Shown: positions 26,164-37,197 of the stretch, piece by piece
Numbering within the stretch: the first letter of the stretch is position 1
Layout: each line of letters opens with the position of its first letter
Origin: JACVRN01 sp036403815
GTDB lineage: Bacteria; Acidobacteriota; Blastocatellia; Pyrinomonadales; Pyrinomonadaceae
Length of the DNA stretch: 64,000 nt
Reading direction: 5' to 3'
Assembly (NCBI GenBank): GCA_036403815.1
Contig: DASWQH010000031.1
Location: 248,001 to 312,000, forward strand
Translations under genes and position numbers: made by a program
The notes under the pieces: model-generated
What the model was told of the DNA's origin: nothing
Databases searched by the model: none
Seen by the model: only the letters and a program-made list of their open reading frames with translations

Positions 26164-26565
26164 TTACTGTAGAAGCGATTTGATTAGGTCGCTCAACTCT
26201 CTGGGTTCAAACGGTGTGGAGACGTATTCGTTGCATCCGGCTGCGATGGCACGGTCGCGCCAGTGCTCCTCGCCGTAGGCCGAGACGGCAACTATCGGCA
26301 CATCGCGTAGGTGTTCTTCCTCGCGTATGCGCTGCGTTGCCATCAGCCCGTTCATCCCCGGCATCTCTATGTCCATGATGACAAGGTTAGGAGATTCGCG
26401 GCGCGCGACCTCCAGCGCCTCAAGGCCGTTAGACGCTTCAACTACACGATAGCCGCGCTTCTCCAACCACAGCCGCATCATGAGCCGCGTGTCATCGAAA
26501 TCGTCTGCCACCAGAATAGTTTGGACGGGAACTCTTTTCGCTTTTTCGCGCATCTTTGCAGACAT
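26164..26565 (-). CDS. single-domain response regulator (about 133 aa)
   Basis: A stand-alone CheY-like receiver. It has the acidic pair in VADDFDD, the phospho-acceptor Asp in VIMDIEMPGMNG and the switch Ser in VAVSAYG. The normally invariant Lys of the KPF motif is Thr here (YVSTPFEP). The start at MSAKMREK is preferred; an upstream ATG at 26622 adds 19 unlikely residues. There is no output domain and no histidine kinase nearby, so the partner is unknown. Loss of the Lys may alter phosphorylation-driven switching. Confidence 0.88.
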   Translation of the reverse strand: MSAKMREKAKRVPVQTILVADDFDDTRLMMRLWLEKRGYRVVEASNGLEALEVARRESPNLVIMDIEMPGMNGLMATQRIREEEHLRDVPIVAVSAYGEEHWRDRAIAAGCNEYVSTPFEPRELSDLIKSLLQ

Positions 26566-26731
26566 AAACCAAATCCATAGATGACAACGAGGGTAAGTGA
26601 GATGAGTTTCTGCGCAGGGCATGCGCCGGGCAACCGTTCAAGTATACCTTTGGTGCCATGCGGTTTGGAAGAGTTTGGAAACTTTTTTCAACATCCAGGC
26701 GCGCCGCTCAGGCTTAGAATTTGTTAGAATA

Positions 26732-26919
26732 GTCCCGTCAGGGACGAAACGATAATAGCCCAGTGCTTCAGCACTGGGAATACGTCATGTAGAAACAGAG
26801 CAGAGTCCCGTAGGGACGACTGAATACTTCCTTCAGTCGTCCCTACGGGACTCTACTTTTATTTCCAGCTATGACCCAGCCATGAATGGCTGGGCTATTT
26901 TCAACTGTCCCTACGGGAC
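26732..26919. repeat. nested palindrome cluster, GTCCCGTAGGGAC type
   Basis: The outer words GTCCCGTCAGGGAC (about 26732) and GTCCCTACGGGAC (about 26907) enclose three hairpins. These are CCCAGTGC/GCACTGGG (26759-26778), a perfect 23-base stem (26802-26824 with 26832-26854) followed by a T-rich run, and CCCAGCCAT/ATGGCTGGG (26875-26894). The layout matches the clusters at 46542 and 57589 although the words differ. Confidence 0.8.
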
Positions 26920-27359
26920 AACATGCCACCTGATTCTTCAAGCGGCTTCTTAAATACTGCACCATTGTTCATGAGTATTTCCCGCTTGCGGCTCCGGCAA
27001 AAATTGGTTTGACATTCCAGCGGAGCGGGACTAGGCTGTGCAGGCTTTTAGTCGTTGCAGCCCACAAACGCTATTCTCTTATGGCTGCTCCAGCCTTTTC
27101 CGGCACATGTTATTCGGAGAGACCCTTTTAGCCTCAACAGTTCCTGCTGAAGTTTCCGACGAAGCTATTTTGATTATTCAGGTTGCTCTGGCCTTAACGC
27201 GACCTGTCACCGGGCGAAGTAAACCTTTCAGGAAGCGGCTTCATGGCTCTTGCCGAACTTTTTCAGATTCAGAGTTTCTTCATTTACAGGATTCAAACAG
27301 GCCGCGCCCAATTCACTGAGAGTCGGGCGGCCTAACCAGCCGAAGGAGTAAAACCCCAC
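26920..27359. other. gene-free stretch before the patatin gene
   Basis: About 440 bases with no convincing gene. A plus-strand frame at 27038-27319 is open but its translation is low in protein-like character and starts with GTG without a ribosome binding site. No strong hairpin or good promoter pair was recognised. It presumably holds the promoter of the patatin gene. Confidence 0.5.
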
Positions 27360-30158
27360 ATGAGCGAACAGGAAAGCGCCAGCATGCTTCGGGCGCGCCA
27401 GATATTGAAAGACCCGAACGCGGGCATTGACGAGATTTATAAATTGGTGGCTGAGCTGAAGGCGTACAAGCCTGAAACAAAAGAGCAGCTACGCATGGCG
27501 CGCAAACTACAGGAGATTGCAGACGTTCGGCTGGCGCGTGACATACTCCGAAGCGGGACGGCCACGGATCAGGAAAAACATGATCTGGCAATGAGGCTCA
27601 AAGATAAGAACCAGTTTGGACTGGCGCGAAAACTGCTGCTGCGGATTGATTGGTGCAAGATTGCCGACCCACAGAGACGGCGCAAGATAGGACAAAGACT
27701 CTCGCTGTGTACTTACAAAGACCCTGACCTGCCGCCTGACGCGCGTCTCGAACGTGCGCTCAAAATACTCGGATCAATAGAAGACCTGAAGGCGACGACC
27801 GACCAGGAGACGCTCGGGCAGGCAGGGGCTATATACAAGCGCATGTGGGAGGTTGATGCGCAGAAGCAGACCCTTGAGCGTGCGCTCACTTACTACAGGC
27901 GCGGCTACAAAGCCAAGACAGCCGAGGACGAGGATTATGATACAGGCTGGACAGGCATCAATACGGCATTCGTGCTAGACCTGCTTGCGGATCAGGAAGA
28001 GAAGGAAGCGAAAGAGGCCGGGGCAGCGTCCGAGAGCGCAAAGGCGCGACGCAAAGAGGCGCGCGAGATTCGTGAAGCTCTGATAAAGACGCTCACGGAT
28101 TTATCTGACAAGCCCGGCAAAGAAGGGCTGAAAAAGGATTACTGGTTTCAGGTCACTATAGCCCAGGCGTACTTCGGATTAGGCAGATACGAAGAGGCTT
28201 TGCCTGCGCTGCTTGAGGCCGCCGCCGCGAAAGACGTTCCTGAGTGGCAGCAGGAATCAACGATACGGCAGCTTGCCCTGCTCGCGCAATTGCGACCTGA
28301 AACACCGGACACAGGTCTCGCTGATGCAAGCAGTGGAGCCAGAGAGGTGCTTAGTCTATTTCTGAAAGAGATAGGCGATTCGAGCGGGGCGGGGCTGGAA
28401 TCTGCCGCTTACGGAAAGATAGGGCTTGCGCTTTCGGGCGGAGGATTTCGCGCCTCGCTTTTTCACATCGGCGTGCTCGCCCGATTGGCCGAACTCGGCG
28501 TGCTTCATCGTGTGGAAGTATTCTCATGCGTCTCCGGCGGCTCAATCATAGGCGCGCATTATTACCTTGAGGTGCGAAAGCTGTTGCAGGAGAAGACGGA
28601 CAGGGAGATTAAGGATAATAACTATCTGGACTATGTAGAGATAGTCGAGCGCATCGCGAAAGATTTTCTGGAAGGCGTGCAGCGCAACATACGCACGCGC
28701 GTCGCCGCCGAGCTGACGACCAATCTGAAGATGATCTTTTACCCCAACTACTCGCGCACCAAACGCGCGGGCGAGTTGTATGAAAGAGAGTTGTATGCAC
28801 GCGTCCCGGACGGCAACGGAACGAACCCGCGTTACATGACAGACCTTTTCATCACGCCAAAGGGAGCGCCGGAAAATTTTAAGCCGAAGTATGACAACTG
28901 GCGGCGGCTGGCGAAAGTGCCCGACCTTATCTTAAACGCCACGTCGCTCAACACAGGCCACAACTGGCAATTCACGGCCTCCTGGATGGGCGAGCCGCCC
29001 GCAGGCATAGACAGCGAGATAGATGGCAACTATCGCCTGCGCAGGGTGTACCACGGAGATGTGACTAACGTCTATCGAACCAAAAAGAAGATCAGGCTGG
29101 GCGATGCCGTCGGCGCTTCGGCCTGTGTCCCTGCGCTGTTCGAGCCGATTGCGCTCCCGAAGCTTTATGGAGAAGTGGACGGCAAGTCCAAAGAGGTCAT
29201 CGTTCGTTTAGTTGATGGCGGAGTGCATGACAATCAGGGAATAGTCAGTCTGCTGGAGCAGGGCTGCACACAGATAATCGTCTCGGATGCAAGCGGTCAG
29301 ATGGATGCGCTGGATGACCCCAGCGCAGGGTTGCTGTCCGTGCCTACAAGATCGAACAGCATTTTGATGGCACGCGTGCGCGAGGCTCAGTATCACGAGC
29401 TGGTTGCGCGCCACCGCTCCTCTCTACTGAAGGGTCTCGTCTTCGTACACTTGAAAAAAGACCTCTCCGAGAAACCCATGGACTGGATTGATTGTAATGA
29501 TCGTTACGATGCTTCGGAGGATGCACGCAGCGTCAGCACTCAGGGCGACCTGACAAGTTATAAAGTGAAGAAGGATATTCAAGCTCTGCTTGCTGCAACC
29601 CGCACCGACCTTGATTCTTTCTCTGATACGGAAGCTTTCGCATTGATGATGAGCGGCTACGCTATGATCGAAGAAGCCGACATGAGCAGCTTTCCGCTTG
29701 CTCCCGTTACCAGAAGAAAGTGGGCGTTTCTCGCGCTGCGCGATGCCATGAAGGGCGAGAAAGGCTATACGGAGCTGAAGAAGCGGCTGAAGGTTTCCCA
29801 CATGCGCGGCTTCAAGATATGGAAGCTCAACGTGTGGCTGCAAATACTGGCGTGGGCTTTAATTGCAGGTGCAGTCGGCGGGGCGGGATGGCTCTTATGG
29901 GACTGGTCTAAGTCGAAGGAGGCTGTCGCGCTCGTTATCCCGGTCGCACTGCTTTTATTGATGGTCGTGAGCGCGGTCTTGCTGCGCATCATAGGGCCGC
30001 CCGTGCAACGCTTTGCGCACTGGCGTAAATCACCCTCGGAACTTGGTATAGGAGTGGCGATGCTGGCGCTCTGCCTGGTAGCCCGCATTCATCTGTGGAT
30101 ATTCGACTGGTTCTTTCTAAAGAACGGTCGCATAGAGAACATCACATCAAAGGGATGA
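27360..30158 (+). CDS. membrane-anchored patatin-like phospholipase (932 aa)
   Basis: Residues 1-340 are helical and TPR-like. The patatin domain follows: the oxyanion motif GGGFR at 360-364, the nucleophile S392 in SCVSGGS, and the dyad Asp in LVDGGVHDNQG near 620. The elbow lacks the first Gly of GxSxG (Cys instead). The last roughly 110 residues hold about three hydrophobic helices (LQILAWALIAGAV, VALVIPVALLLLMVV, IGVAMLALCLVA) that should fix it in the inner membrane. It is expected to hydrolyse phospholipid acyl esters; physiological substrate unknown. It begins at ATG 27360 after GGAGT and ends inside a heptad hairpin. Confidence 0.85.
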   Translation: MSEQESASMLRARQILKDPNAGIDEIYKLVAELKAYKPETKEQLRMARKLQEIADVRLARDILRSGTATDQEKHDLAMRLKDKNQFGLARKLLLRIDWCKIADPQRRRKIGQRLSLCTYKDPDLPPDARLERALKILGSIEDLKATTDQETLGQAGAIYKRMWEVDAQKQTLERALTYYRRGYKAKTAEDEDYDTGWTGINTAFVLDLLADQEEKEAKEAGAASESAKARRKEAREIREALIKTLTDLSDKPGKEGLKKDYWFQVTIAQAYFGLGRYEEALPALLEAAAAKDVPEWQQESTIRQLALLAQLRPETPDTGLADASSGAREVLSLFLKEIGDSSGAGLESAAYGKIGLALSGGGFRASLFHIGVLARLAELGVLHRVEVFSCVSGGSIIGAHYYLEVRKLLQEKTDREIKDNNYLDYVEIVERIAKDFLEGVQRNIRTRVAAELTTNLKMIFYPNYSRTKRAGELYERELYARVPDGNGTNPRYMTDLFITPKGAPENFKPKYDNWRRLAKVPDLILNATSLNTGHNWQFTASWMGEPPAGIDSEIDGNYRLRRVYHGDVTNVYRTKKKIRLGDAVGASACVPALFEPIALPKLYGEVDGKSKEVIVRLVDGGVHDNQGIVSLLEQGCTQIIVSDASGQMDALDDPSAGLLSVPTRSNSILMARVREAQYHELVARHRSSLLKGLVFVHLKKDLSEKPMDWIDCNDRYDASEDARSVSTQGDLTSYKVKKDIQALLAATRTDLDSFSDTEAFALMMSGYAMIEEADMSSFPLAPVTRRKWAFLALRDAMKGEKGYTELKKRLKVSHMRGFKIWKLNVWLQILAWALIAGAVGGAGWLLWDWSKSKEAVALVIPVALLLLMVVSAVLLRIIGPPVQRFAHWRKSPSELGIGVAMLALCLVARIHLWIFDWFFLKNGRIENITSKG

Positions 30159-30235
30159 GGGATGAATAAGAATAGAGTGAATGATTCAGTTGAATTAATC
30201 ACTCCGTTCCTTTTCATCCCTCATCCCTCATCCCT
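30152..30235. repeat. heptad-word hairpin overlapping the patatin stop
   Basis: The left arm (gggatga repeated, from 30152) covers the patatin stop codon. The right arm (tcatccc repeated) ends near 30235. GAGTGA and TCACTC continue the pairing inside. It lies between two plus-strand genes and may end patatin transcription. Confidence 0.7.
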
Positions 30236-30284
30236 GCTTTTGGCGGTTGACGCGGTACGCGTTGCGGCTGGACAATTCTGTGTC

Positions 30285-31391
30285 ATGGGAACGGCACAGG
30301 GAAAATCTCTTCGAGGCGCGGAGCGTCAAAGCAGCAGAGGGAAAAGATTGAGCAGGTTTGCGAGCCGCTTGTTGGTAGAGTGGAAGCGGCTCGCTTTGCC
30401 TTCTGCCGAGGCGCGCGTGATTGTAGCCGTCTCCGGCGGGGCGGATTCCGTAGCGCTCCTTCTGTCGCTGGACGAGTTGCTGGCGGCACAGCGCCTCTCG
30501 ATCTCTTTAACGATTGCGCATCTGGATCACGGCCTGCGCGAAACGAGCCAGGGGGACGCGCGTTGGGTTGAAGACCTCGCGCGTCGTCTGGGCTATGGCT
30601 TCGAGCTTGAGCGTGTGTACGTGAAAGAGCGTGCCGAAAGAGCTTCTGACAATCTTGAGCAGGCAGCCAGGCGCGCCCGTTACGAATTTCTGGCGCGCAT
30701 CAGCGCCTCTGGCGGTAAGGCTCAAGCGGTTCTTACGGCGCATACTATGGACGATCAGGCGGAGACTGTGCTCTTGCGGCTCATGCGCGGGAGCGGCGCG
30801 GAAGGGTTGGGCGGCATGGAGCCTGTGCGGCTTCTGGACTCGCAGTCCGATGTGCTGCTGGCGCGCCCGCTTCTCTCCTGGGCAAGGCGCGCAGAAACGG
30901 AAGAGTATTGCCGTGTACGCAAAGTAGAATTCCGTGTGGACGAGATGAACGAGGACGAGGCGTTCGCTCGCGTGCGTGTCCGAAAGCGCCTTCTTCCTCT
31001 GATGCAGGGCTTTAATGCGCGTGTGGTCGAGGGGCTGGCGCGCACGGCTCAACTTCTGCGCGAGGATGCGCGCACCCTGGATGGACTCGCCGCCCTGCTT
31101 CTGGAAGAGGCGCTGGCCGGTTGCGCTGCAAATGCGCCGGGATTGAGCGTAAAAATTCTGGCAAATGCCCCTGTGAGCCTGCGCCGTCGCGCGCTACGCC
31201 TCTGGCTTGCAGCCGCCCGAGGCGACTTGCGACGGCTGGAGATGGTTCATCTGTTGGCGGTCGAGGGCTTGTTTACGGGCGAGCGCGGCGGGCGCGTTGT
31301 GGAATTGCCGGGAGGCGCAACGGTTTCACGCCGCAGGGGCTATCTCTTCTTTCATGCCAAAAGGGTTGAAAATGGAGGCGAGCGCGACTAG
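30285..31391 (+). CDS. tilS: tRNA(Ile)-lysidine synthase
   Basis: The N-terminal PP-loop ATPase has VAVSGGADS and the HLDHGLRE and HTMDDQAET stretches typical of TilS. A shorter C-terminal part follows. It converts the wobble C of tRNA-Ile(CAU) to lysidine, an essential step. The start is uncertain: the frame is open from 30162, but that stretch overlaps the hairpin, so ATG 30285 (about 368 residues) is chosen. It heads tilS-hpt-ftsH, an order conserved in many bacteria. Confidence 0.9.
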   Translation: MGTAQGKSLRGAERQSSRGKRLSRFASRLLVEWKRLALPSAEARVIVAVSGGADSVALLLSLDELLAAQRLSISLTIAHLDHGLRETSQGDARWVEDLARRLGYGFELERVYVKERAERASDNLEQAARRARYEFLARISASGGKAQAVLTAHTMDDQAETVLLRLMRGSGAEGLGGMEPVRLLDSQSDVLLARPLLSWARRAETEEYCRVRKVEFRVDEMNEDEAFARVRVRKRLLPLMQGFNARVVEGLARTAQLLREDARTLDGLAALLLEEALAGCAANAPGLSVKILANAPVSLRRRALRLWLAAARGDLRRLEMVHLLAVEGLFTGERGGRVVELPGGATVSRRRGYLFFHAKRVENGGERD

Positions 31392-31489
31392 AATCAAACT
31401 TGACAGGGCCGCCGCTTTCCCTTGCTGAGAGGAGCGAGCGGTCTACATTTTGTTGACTGCAATTTTCCTTTGGAGATCAGGCGGTTTTG

Positions 31490-32011
31490 ATGAGCGACTC
31501 GATTATAGAAGTAGCCAGCGCTGTGTTGATTGCCGACCGCATCAATTCGCTCGCCGCCGAAATTGCGGGCGCTTATGCGGAGCGCGAACTGACCATCTTC
31601 GGCGTACAGGAAGACTCCTTTATGTTTCTGGGAGACCTACTGCGCGCTCTCCCCACACCGGTTCGCACCTCCTTCCTCAAATACGATCACCAGACTCTTG
31701 CAGGGGTTCAGGACATCTCCTTTGCCACACAAACCGATCTGGTAGGGCGCGACGTATTGCTGGTTGAGGCCGTGCTCGATACGGGCGTGACGCAGGAGTA
31801 TCTGATGAGGCAACTGGATGCGCGCGGGGCGCGAAGCGTAAAGCTTTGCGTGCTGGTGGATAAGCCCGACCGGCGGCGCGTGGAATTGCAACCTGACTGG
31901 CGCGCGATTGAAACGCACGCCGATTACGTTTTCGGCTACGGGCTGGGATTTCAGGACAGGTGGCGCGAGCTGCCCTATCTGGCGACCTTTGCGGCAGCCG
32001 AGCAAGGCTGA
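31490..32011 (+). CDS. hpt: hypoxanthine-type phosphoribosyltransferase
   Basis: 173 residues. The PRPP-binding loop reads VLLVEAVLDTGVT, and the order tilS-hpt-ftsH supports HPRT. A GGAG ribosome binding site precedes ATG 31490. The acidic pair of this loop is normally Glu-Asp; here it is Glu93-Ala94, so one PRPP ribose contact is lost. It should salvage hypoxanthine or guanine to the nucleotide, but specificity and activity are less sure because of that change. Confidence 0.78.
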   Translation: MSDSIIEVASAVLIADRINSLAAEIAGAYAERELTIFGVQEDSFMFLGDLLRALPTPVRTSFLKYDHQTLAGVQDISFATQTDLVGRDVLLVEAVLDTGVTQEYLMRQLDARGARSVKLCVLVDKPDRRRVELQPDWRAIETHADYVFGYGLGFQDRWRELPYLATFAAAEQG

Positions 32012-32222
32012 TACAGCGAACCCTGACGCGCTCCTTTTCGTAAGATTTTGTTGGATTTATGGAGCGCAACGAACCTTGGGTGCGTGGCATCCAAAAGAAG
32101 CGATTTGCCGGATAAAACAAAAAGCTCTTCGGTTCGGCAGGCGCGCTTGTTAATTGAGGCTTTACGGAGAGCGACAAATGATGCCGAATCGGTTATCATC
32201 GGCATCGGAGGCTTGAATAATT

Positions 32223-34136
<1,914 letters not shown>

Positions 34137-34157
34137 CGGAAGTAAAAGGGTAAAAGG

Positions 34158-34210
34158 AAAAAAACAAAGGGAAGTTGAGAGCAAGCCTCTCAACTTCCCT
34201 TTGTTTTTTT
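34158..34210. terminator. strong intrinsic terminator of ftsH, bidirectional
   Basis: A perfect 24-base stem (34158-34181 with 34187-34210), 5-base loop, starting with seven A and ending with seven T. It serves ftsH and, read backwards, the convergent small membrane protein, whose stop codon lies in its end. Confidence 0.92.
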
Positions 34211-34472
34211 AATCTCTGTTAAGCGCTATCTTTAAGGTCATGTAAGCGAAGTAGTACATAAAAAAAGAAGTCCCTTGTAATGCAGCTACCAGCACCAAGT
34301 AAAAGATCAGCTTATAAAGAGGAAGTGTGTTTAGAATTGCATCAACGTTTATTCCGTCAGGAAGGACTACTTTTATGCTAAGGTACGCCGTACCGCCCGA
34401 GGCCGCTAGGAACATAGCTGCGCTCCAAAGGATAAGGCCGATACGCAATAACCACTCTCCTATTCCTCTCAT
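34209..34472 (-). CDS. small membrane protein, unknown (87 aa)
   Basis: Three hydrophobic stretches (LILWSAAMFLAASGG, YKLIFYLVLVAAL, FFMYYFAYMTL) predict two or three membrane helices. No family is recognised. It is convergent with ftsH and divergent from folP. The stop overlaps the shared terminator, which supports a real transcript. Confidence 0.55.
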   Translation of the reverse strand: MRGIGEWLLRIGLILWSAAMFLAASGGTAYLSIKVVLPDGINVDAILNTLPLYKLIFYLVLVAALQGTSFFMYYFAYMTLKIALNRD

Positions 34473-34532
34473 GGTGCGAAGGATTCTACTACCGCAAAAC
34501 TAAATTGAGAAGGTGTCGCTTTGTTTTGTCTT

Positions 34533-35387
34533 ATGATTAGTGAATGGAAACTCCCACGCCACACGCTGAAGTTAGGCGAGCGCACGCTCGTCATGGGCAT
34601 ACTTAATGTTACTCCCGACAGCTTCAGCGACGGCGGAAAGTTTTTCTCTGCGGACAATGCCCTGGCTCATGCCGAAGCGATGGCGCGCGACGGGGTGGAT
34701 ATATTTGATGTCGGCGGAGAATCAACGCGCCCCGGCGGAGACCGTGTTAGTGTTGACGAAGAGCTGCATAGAGTCATTCCCATCATCGAGCAACTGGCTA
34801 AAGCCTTCGATATTCCAATCTCCATTGACACAACCAAGGCCGCAGTGGCGCGCCGTGCGGTTGATGCCGGAGCCGAGATTATCAACGACATCTCCGGCCT
34901 GCGATTTGACTCGCGTGTGGCGAACGTGGCGGCTGAGACTCATGCCGGGCTTGTGCTCATGCATTCGCGCGGAGAACAGGAAACAATGCATAGTCTCCCG
35001 CCTGTTCCGGACATCTTTGCGGAATTGACGGAGAGCCTTCAACGCAGCATAGAAGAGGCTGAGCAGCGAGGTGTTGCGCGCTCATCTATCGTTCTAGACC
35101 CGGGCATAGGCTTCAGTAAAAGCTTCGAGCAGAATCTTGAGCTAATCGCGCGGCTTGACCGGGTGGCGCAATCTTTCCCGGATTTCCCCATCCTTATAGG
35201 CACGTCGCGCAAATCTTTCCTTGGCCGCATGCTTGACGGAGCAACGGCGGAAGAGCGTCTTCATGGCACGATGGCGACCATTACGGCTGCCGTGCTGAAT
35301 GGCGCTTCAATTGTGCGCGTGCATGATGTCGGCGCGGCTCGCCAGACCGTGAGTGTTGCCGATATGCTCAAAGCCTCTACAGCATAA
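34533..35387 (+). CDS. folP: dihydropteroate synthase
   Basis: The family signature MGILNVTPDSFSDGG lies near residues 20-34, then DVGGESTRPG and, near the C-terminus, IGTSRKSFLG. It condenses p-aminobenzoate with the pterin pyrophosphate in folate synthesis and is the sulfonamide target. The ATG at 34533 gives 284 residues. It sits downstream of ftsH as in many genomes, though separated here by a minus-strand gene. Confidence 0.95.
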   Translation: MISEWKLPRHTLKLGERTLVMGILNVTPDSFSDGGKFFSADNALAHAEAMARDGVDIFDVGGESTRPGGDRVSVDEELHRVIPIIEQLAKAFDIPISIDTTKAAVARRAVDAGAEIINDISGLRFDSRVANVAAETHAGLVLMHSRGEQETMHSLPPVPDIFAELTESLQRSIEEAEQRGVARSSIVLDPGIGFSKSFEQNLELIARLDRVAQSFPDFPILIGTSRKSFLGRMLDGATAEERLHGTMATITAAVLNGASIVRVHDVGAARQTVSVADMLKASTA

Positions 35388-35473
35388 AGAGAATGTGGCG
35401 GCTTGCCTGATTCTCTGTCATGCGAGAGAATCGCACCTCAAAATTTTTAGTTCCGTGAAATGGAAAAGGCTTT

Positions 35474-36037
35474 ATGACAATCAGCCGAAAAATCACCACC
35501 TTCTCAGCCCTGACGCTGATACTCATTCTGGTCTCTGGCTTCACCGAATGTTATAAGCCCGTGACGAAGAGCCAGTTGCCTGCGCGCATCAAAACCGTAG
35601 CCGTGCCCGCGTTTCAGAACGAGTCCCTTAGATTCAAGGTTGAATCCAGATTTACGGAGGCGGTCATCAACGAGATAGTGAGGCGCGGCAAAGGACTTCG
35701 CGTGCAGGGTACGCGCGAGGGCGCTGATGCAGTGGTTGACGGCGTGATTAAGAGCTTCACCTTTTCCGGTGTCCTCTTGCAGCCGAACGACCCGGACGCT
35801 CGCGCACGCATCTTCGAAGTAGAGATTCGCGCCGCCGTCACCGTGCGCGATCAGATAGAGAACCGCGTACTCTACGACAATCAGAACTTCGTCTTTCGCG
35901 GCGAGTTCGAGTTCGCCAACGACCCGCGTACCTTCTTTAACGAAGAAGACCCTGCGGTGCAGCGCATGGCGCGATCCTTCGCCGAATCAATCGTCTCCAC
36001 GCTCGTCAACGGCTTCAGCGTCACCGAACAGAAATGA
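35474..36037 (+). CDS. lptE: LPS-assembly lipoprotein LptE-like
   Basis: 187 residues with an N-terminal hydrophobic signal (TLILILVSGF) and a Cys at about 26 (GFTEC), a weak lipobox. The following region (RIKTVAVPAFQNES, then a VVDGVIKSF strand) is the LptE-type alpha/beta fold. LptE plugs the LptD barrel that inserts lipopolysaccharide. The 4-base overlap with holA matches the conserved lptE-holA order. Confidence 0.8.
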   Translation: MTISRKITTFSALTLILILVSGFTECYKPVTKSQLPARIKTVAVPAFQNESLRFKVESRFTEAVINEIVRRGKGLRVQGTREGADAVVDGVIKSFTFSGVLLQPNDPDARARIFEVEIRAAVTVRDQIENRVLYDNQNFVFRGEFEFANDPRTFFNEEDPAVQRMARSFAESIVSTLVNGFSVTEQK

Positions 36038-37050
36038 GCGTGCTTACTCGCCAGGAGCTGCAACGCGCTTTGAAATCAGGAACGATAGAGCCGCTCTATC
36101 TTCTTTTCGGCGCGGAAGATTACCTGCGCAACCGCGCAGCGCAGGCCATCACCGAAGCCTCTCTGAAGGGCGCTCCCCTTCGCGAGTTCAACGACTCCAG
36201 CTTCAGCCTCGCGAGCGCGGATGTGCAGCACGCGATTGCCGCAGCCGAGCAGCTTCCTATGATGTCGCCGCGTCGCGTCGTGCGTATCACGGATTTCGCT
36301 AAACTTCGCGAGGCAGATGAAGGCGCACTCCTACGTTATCTGGCACGCCCCGTGGAAACTTCCGTCGTCATCTTCATCGCGGATGATCTGGACAAACGCC
36401 GCAAGCTGACGAAGACGCTCATGGACGCTTGCGCGAGCGTGGAGTTTGCATCTCTGACGGATGGGGAGCTGGTCGCGTGGGGCAAGGAGCATCTGAAGAG
36501 GCTCAAGGTCACTACGGACGATAGAACACTCCATCAGATTGTGGCGCTTGCAGGCGTAAGCGTGCGCACGCTCACTATAGAACTGGAAAAACTTTCGACT
36601 GCCGCCATTGATACGGGCTGTATCACTATGGAGATGGTGGAGCAGCTTGTAGGGCGTTCGCGCGAGCTGTCGAATTTCGAGCTGACGGATCATCTCATCG
36701 CGCGCAATCGAAGGCGCGCCCTACAGATTCTCTATCGCCTGCTGGACGACGGCGCAGAACCCCTGATGCTCATCGGACTCATCGCCGGAAATTTTCACCG
36801 GCTGGCGCTCGCCAAAGAGCTTATGTCGCGCGGCACAGCCCGCGAAGAGGTCTTTCGACTGGTCGCCATGCCTTACAGTAAACGCGAAGACTTTCTAGCC
36901 ACGGCTCGCCGCACGGACGCGCCGTCGCTTGCGCGCAACCTCGAACGCATCGCCGCCGCAGACCTTGCTATTAAGACCTCAATCGCAGGAAGCGGCAACA
37001 AAGGCGCTCGCCTCCAAATGGAATTGCTCGTCTGCGAGCTAACTGCATGA
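36034..37050 (+). CDS. holA: DNA polymerase III delta subunit
   Basis: 338 residues. The N-terminal strand-loop PLYLLFGAEDYLRN and the C-terminal helical collar (LELTDHLIARNRRRAL, KSEDFLATARR-like region) are characteristic of HolA. It opens the beta clamp within the clamp loader. The start overlaps the lptE stop by 4 bases (ATGA), so the two are translationally coupled. Confidence 0.9.
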   Translation: MSVLTRQELQRALKSGTIEPLYLLFGAEDYLRNRAAQAITEASLKGAPLREFNDSSFSLASADVQHAIAAAEQLPMMSPRRVVRITDFAKLREADEGALLRYLARPVETSVVIFIADDLDKRRKLTKTLMDACASVEFASLTDGELVAWGKEHLKRLKVTTDDRTLHQIVALAGVSVRTLTIELEKLSTAAIDTGCITMEMVEQLVGRSRELSNFELTDHLIARNRRRALQILYRLLDDGAEPLMLIGLIAGNFHRLALAKELMSRGTAREEVFRLVAMPYSKREDFLATARRTDAPSLARNLERIAAADLAIKTSIAGSGNKGARLQMELLVCELTA

Positions 37051-37058
37051 GTCAGAAC

Positions 37059-37197
37059 TGTAGGGGCAGGGCTTGTCCCTGCCCGCATCGTGCGATGAGC
37101 ACGATAATCACCATCCGTAAACATTCAACATTGAGCGCACGCGCATCTTATCCCGCACCTTGCAGGCGCGACGGGCAGGGACAAGCCCTGCCCCTAC
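37059..37197. repeat. palindromic TGTAGGGGCAGGG element, copy 3
   Basis: 26-base perfect inverted ends (37060-37085 and 37172-37197) share the terminal GTAGGGGCAGGG with the arg-operon copies but have a different interior and extra inner palindromes. It lies between holA and a convergent gene, and its last base is part of that gene's stop codon. A short solo end of the same kind is at about 47445. Confidence 0.8.

Noticed and set aside
27038..27319. 93-residue open frame on the plus strand before the patatin gene
   Set aside because: GTG start without ribosome binding site, no domain or strand/helix pattern, Ser/Arg-rich translation typical of noncoding DNA.
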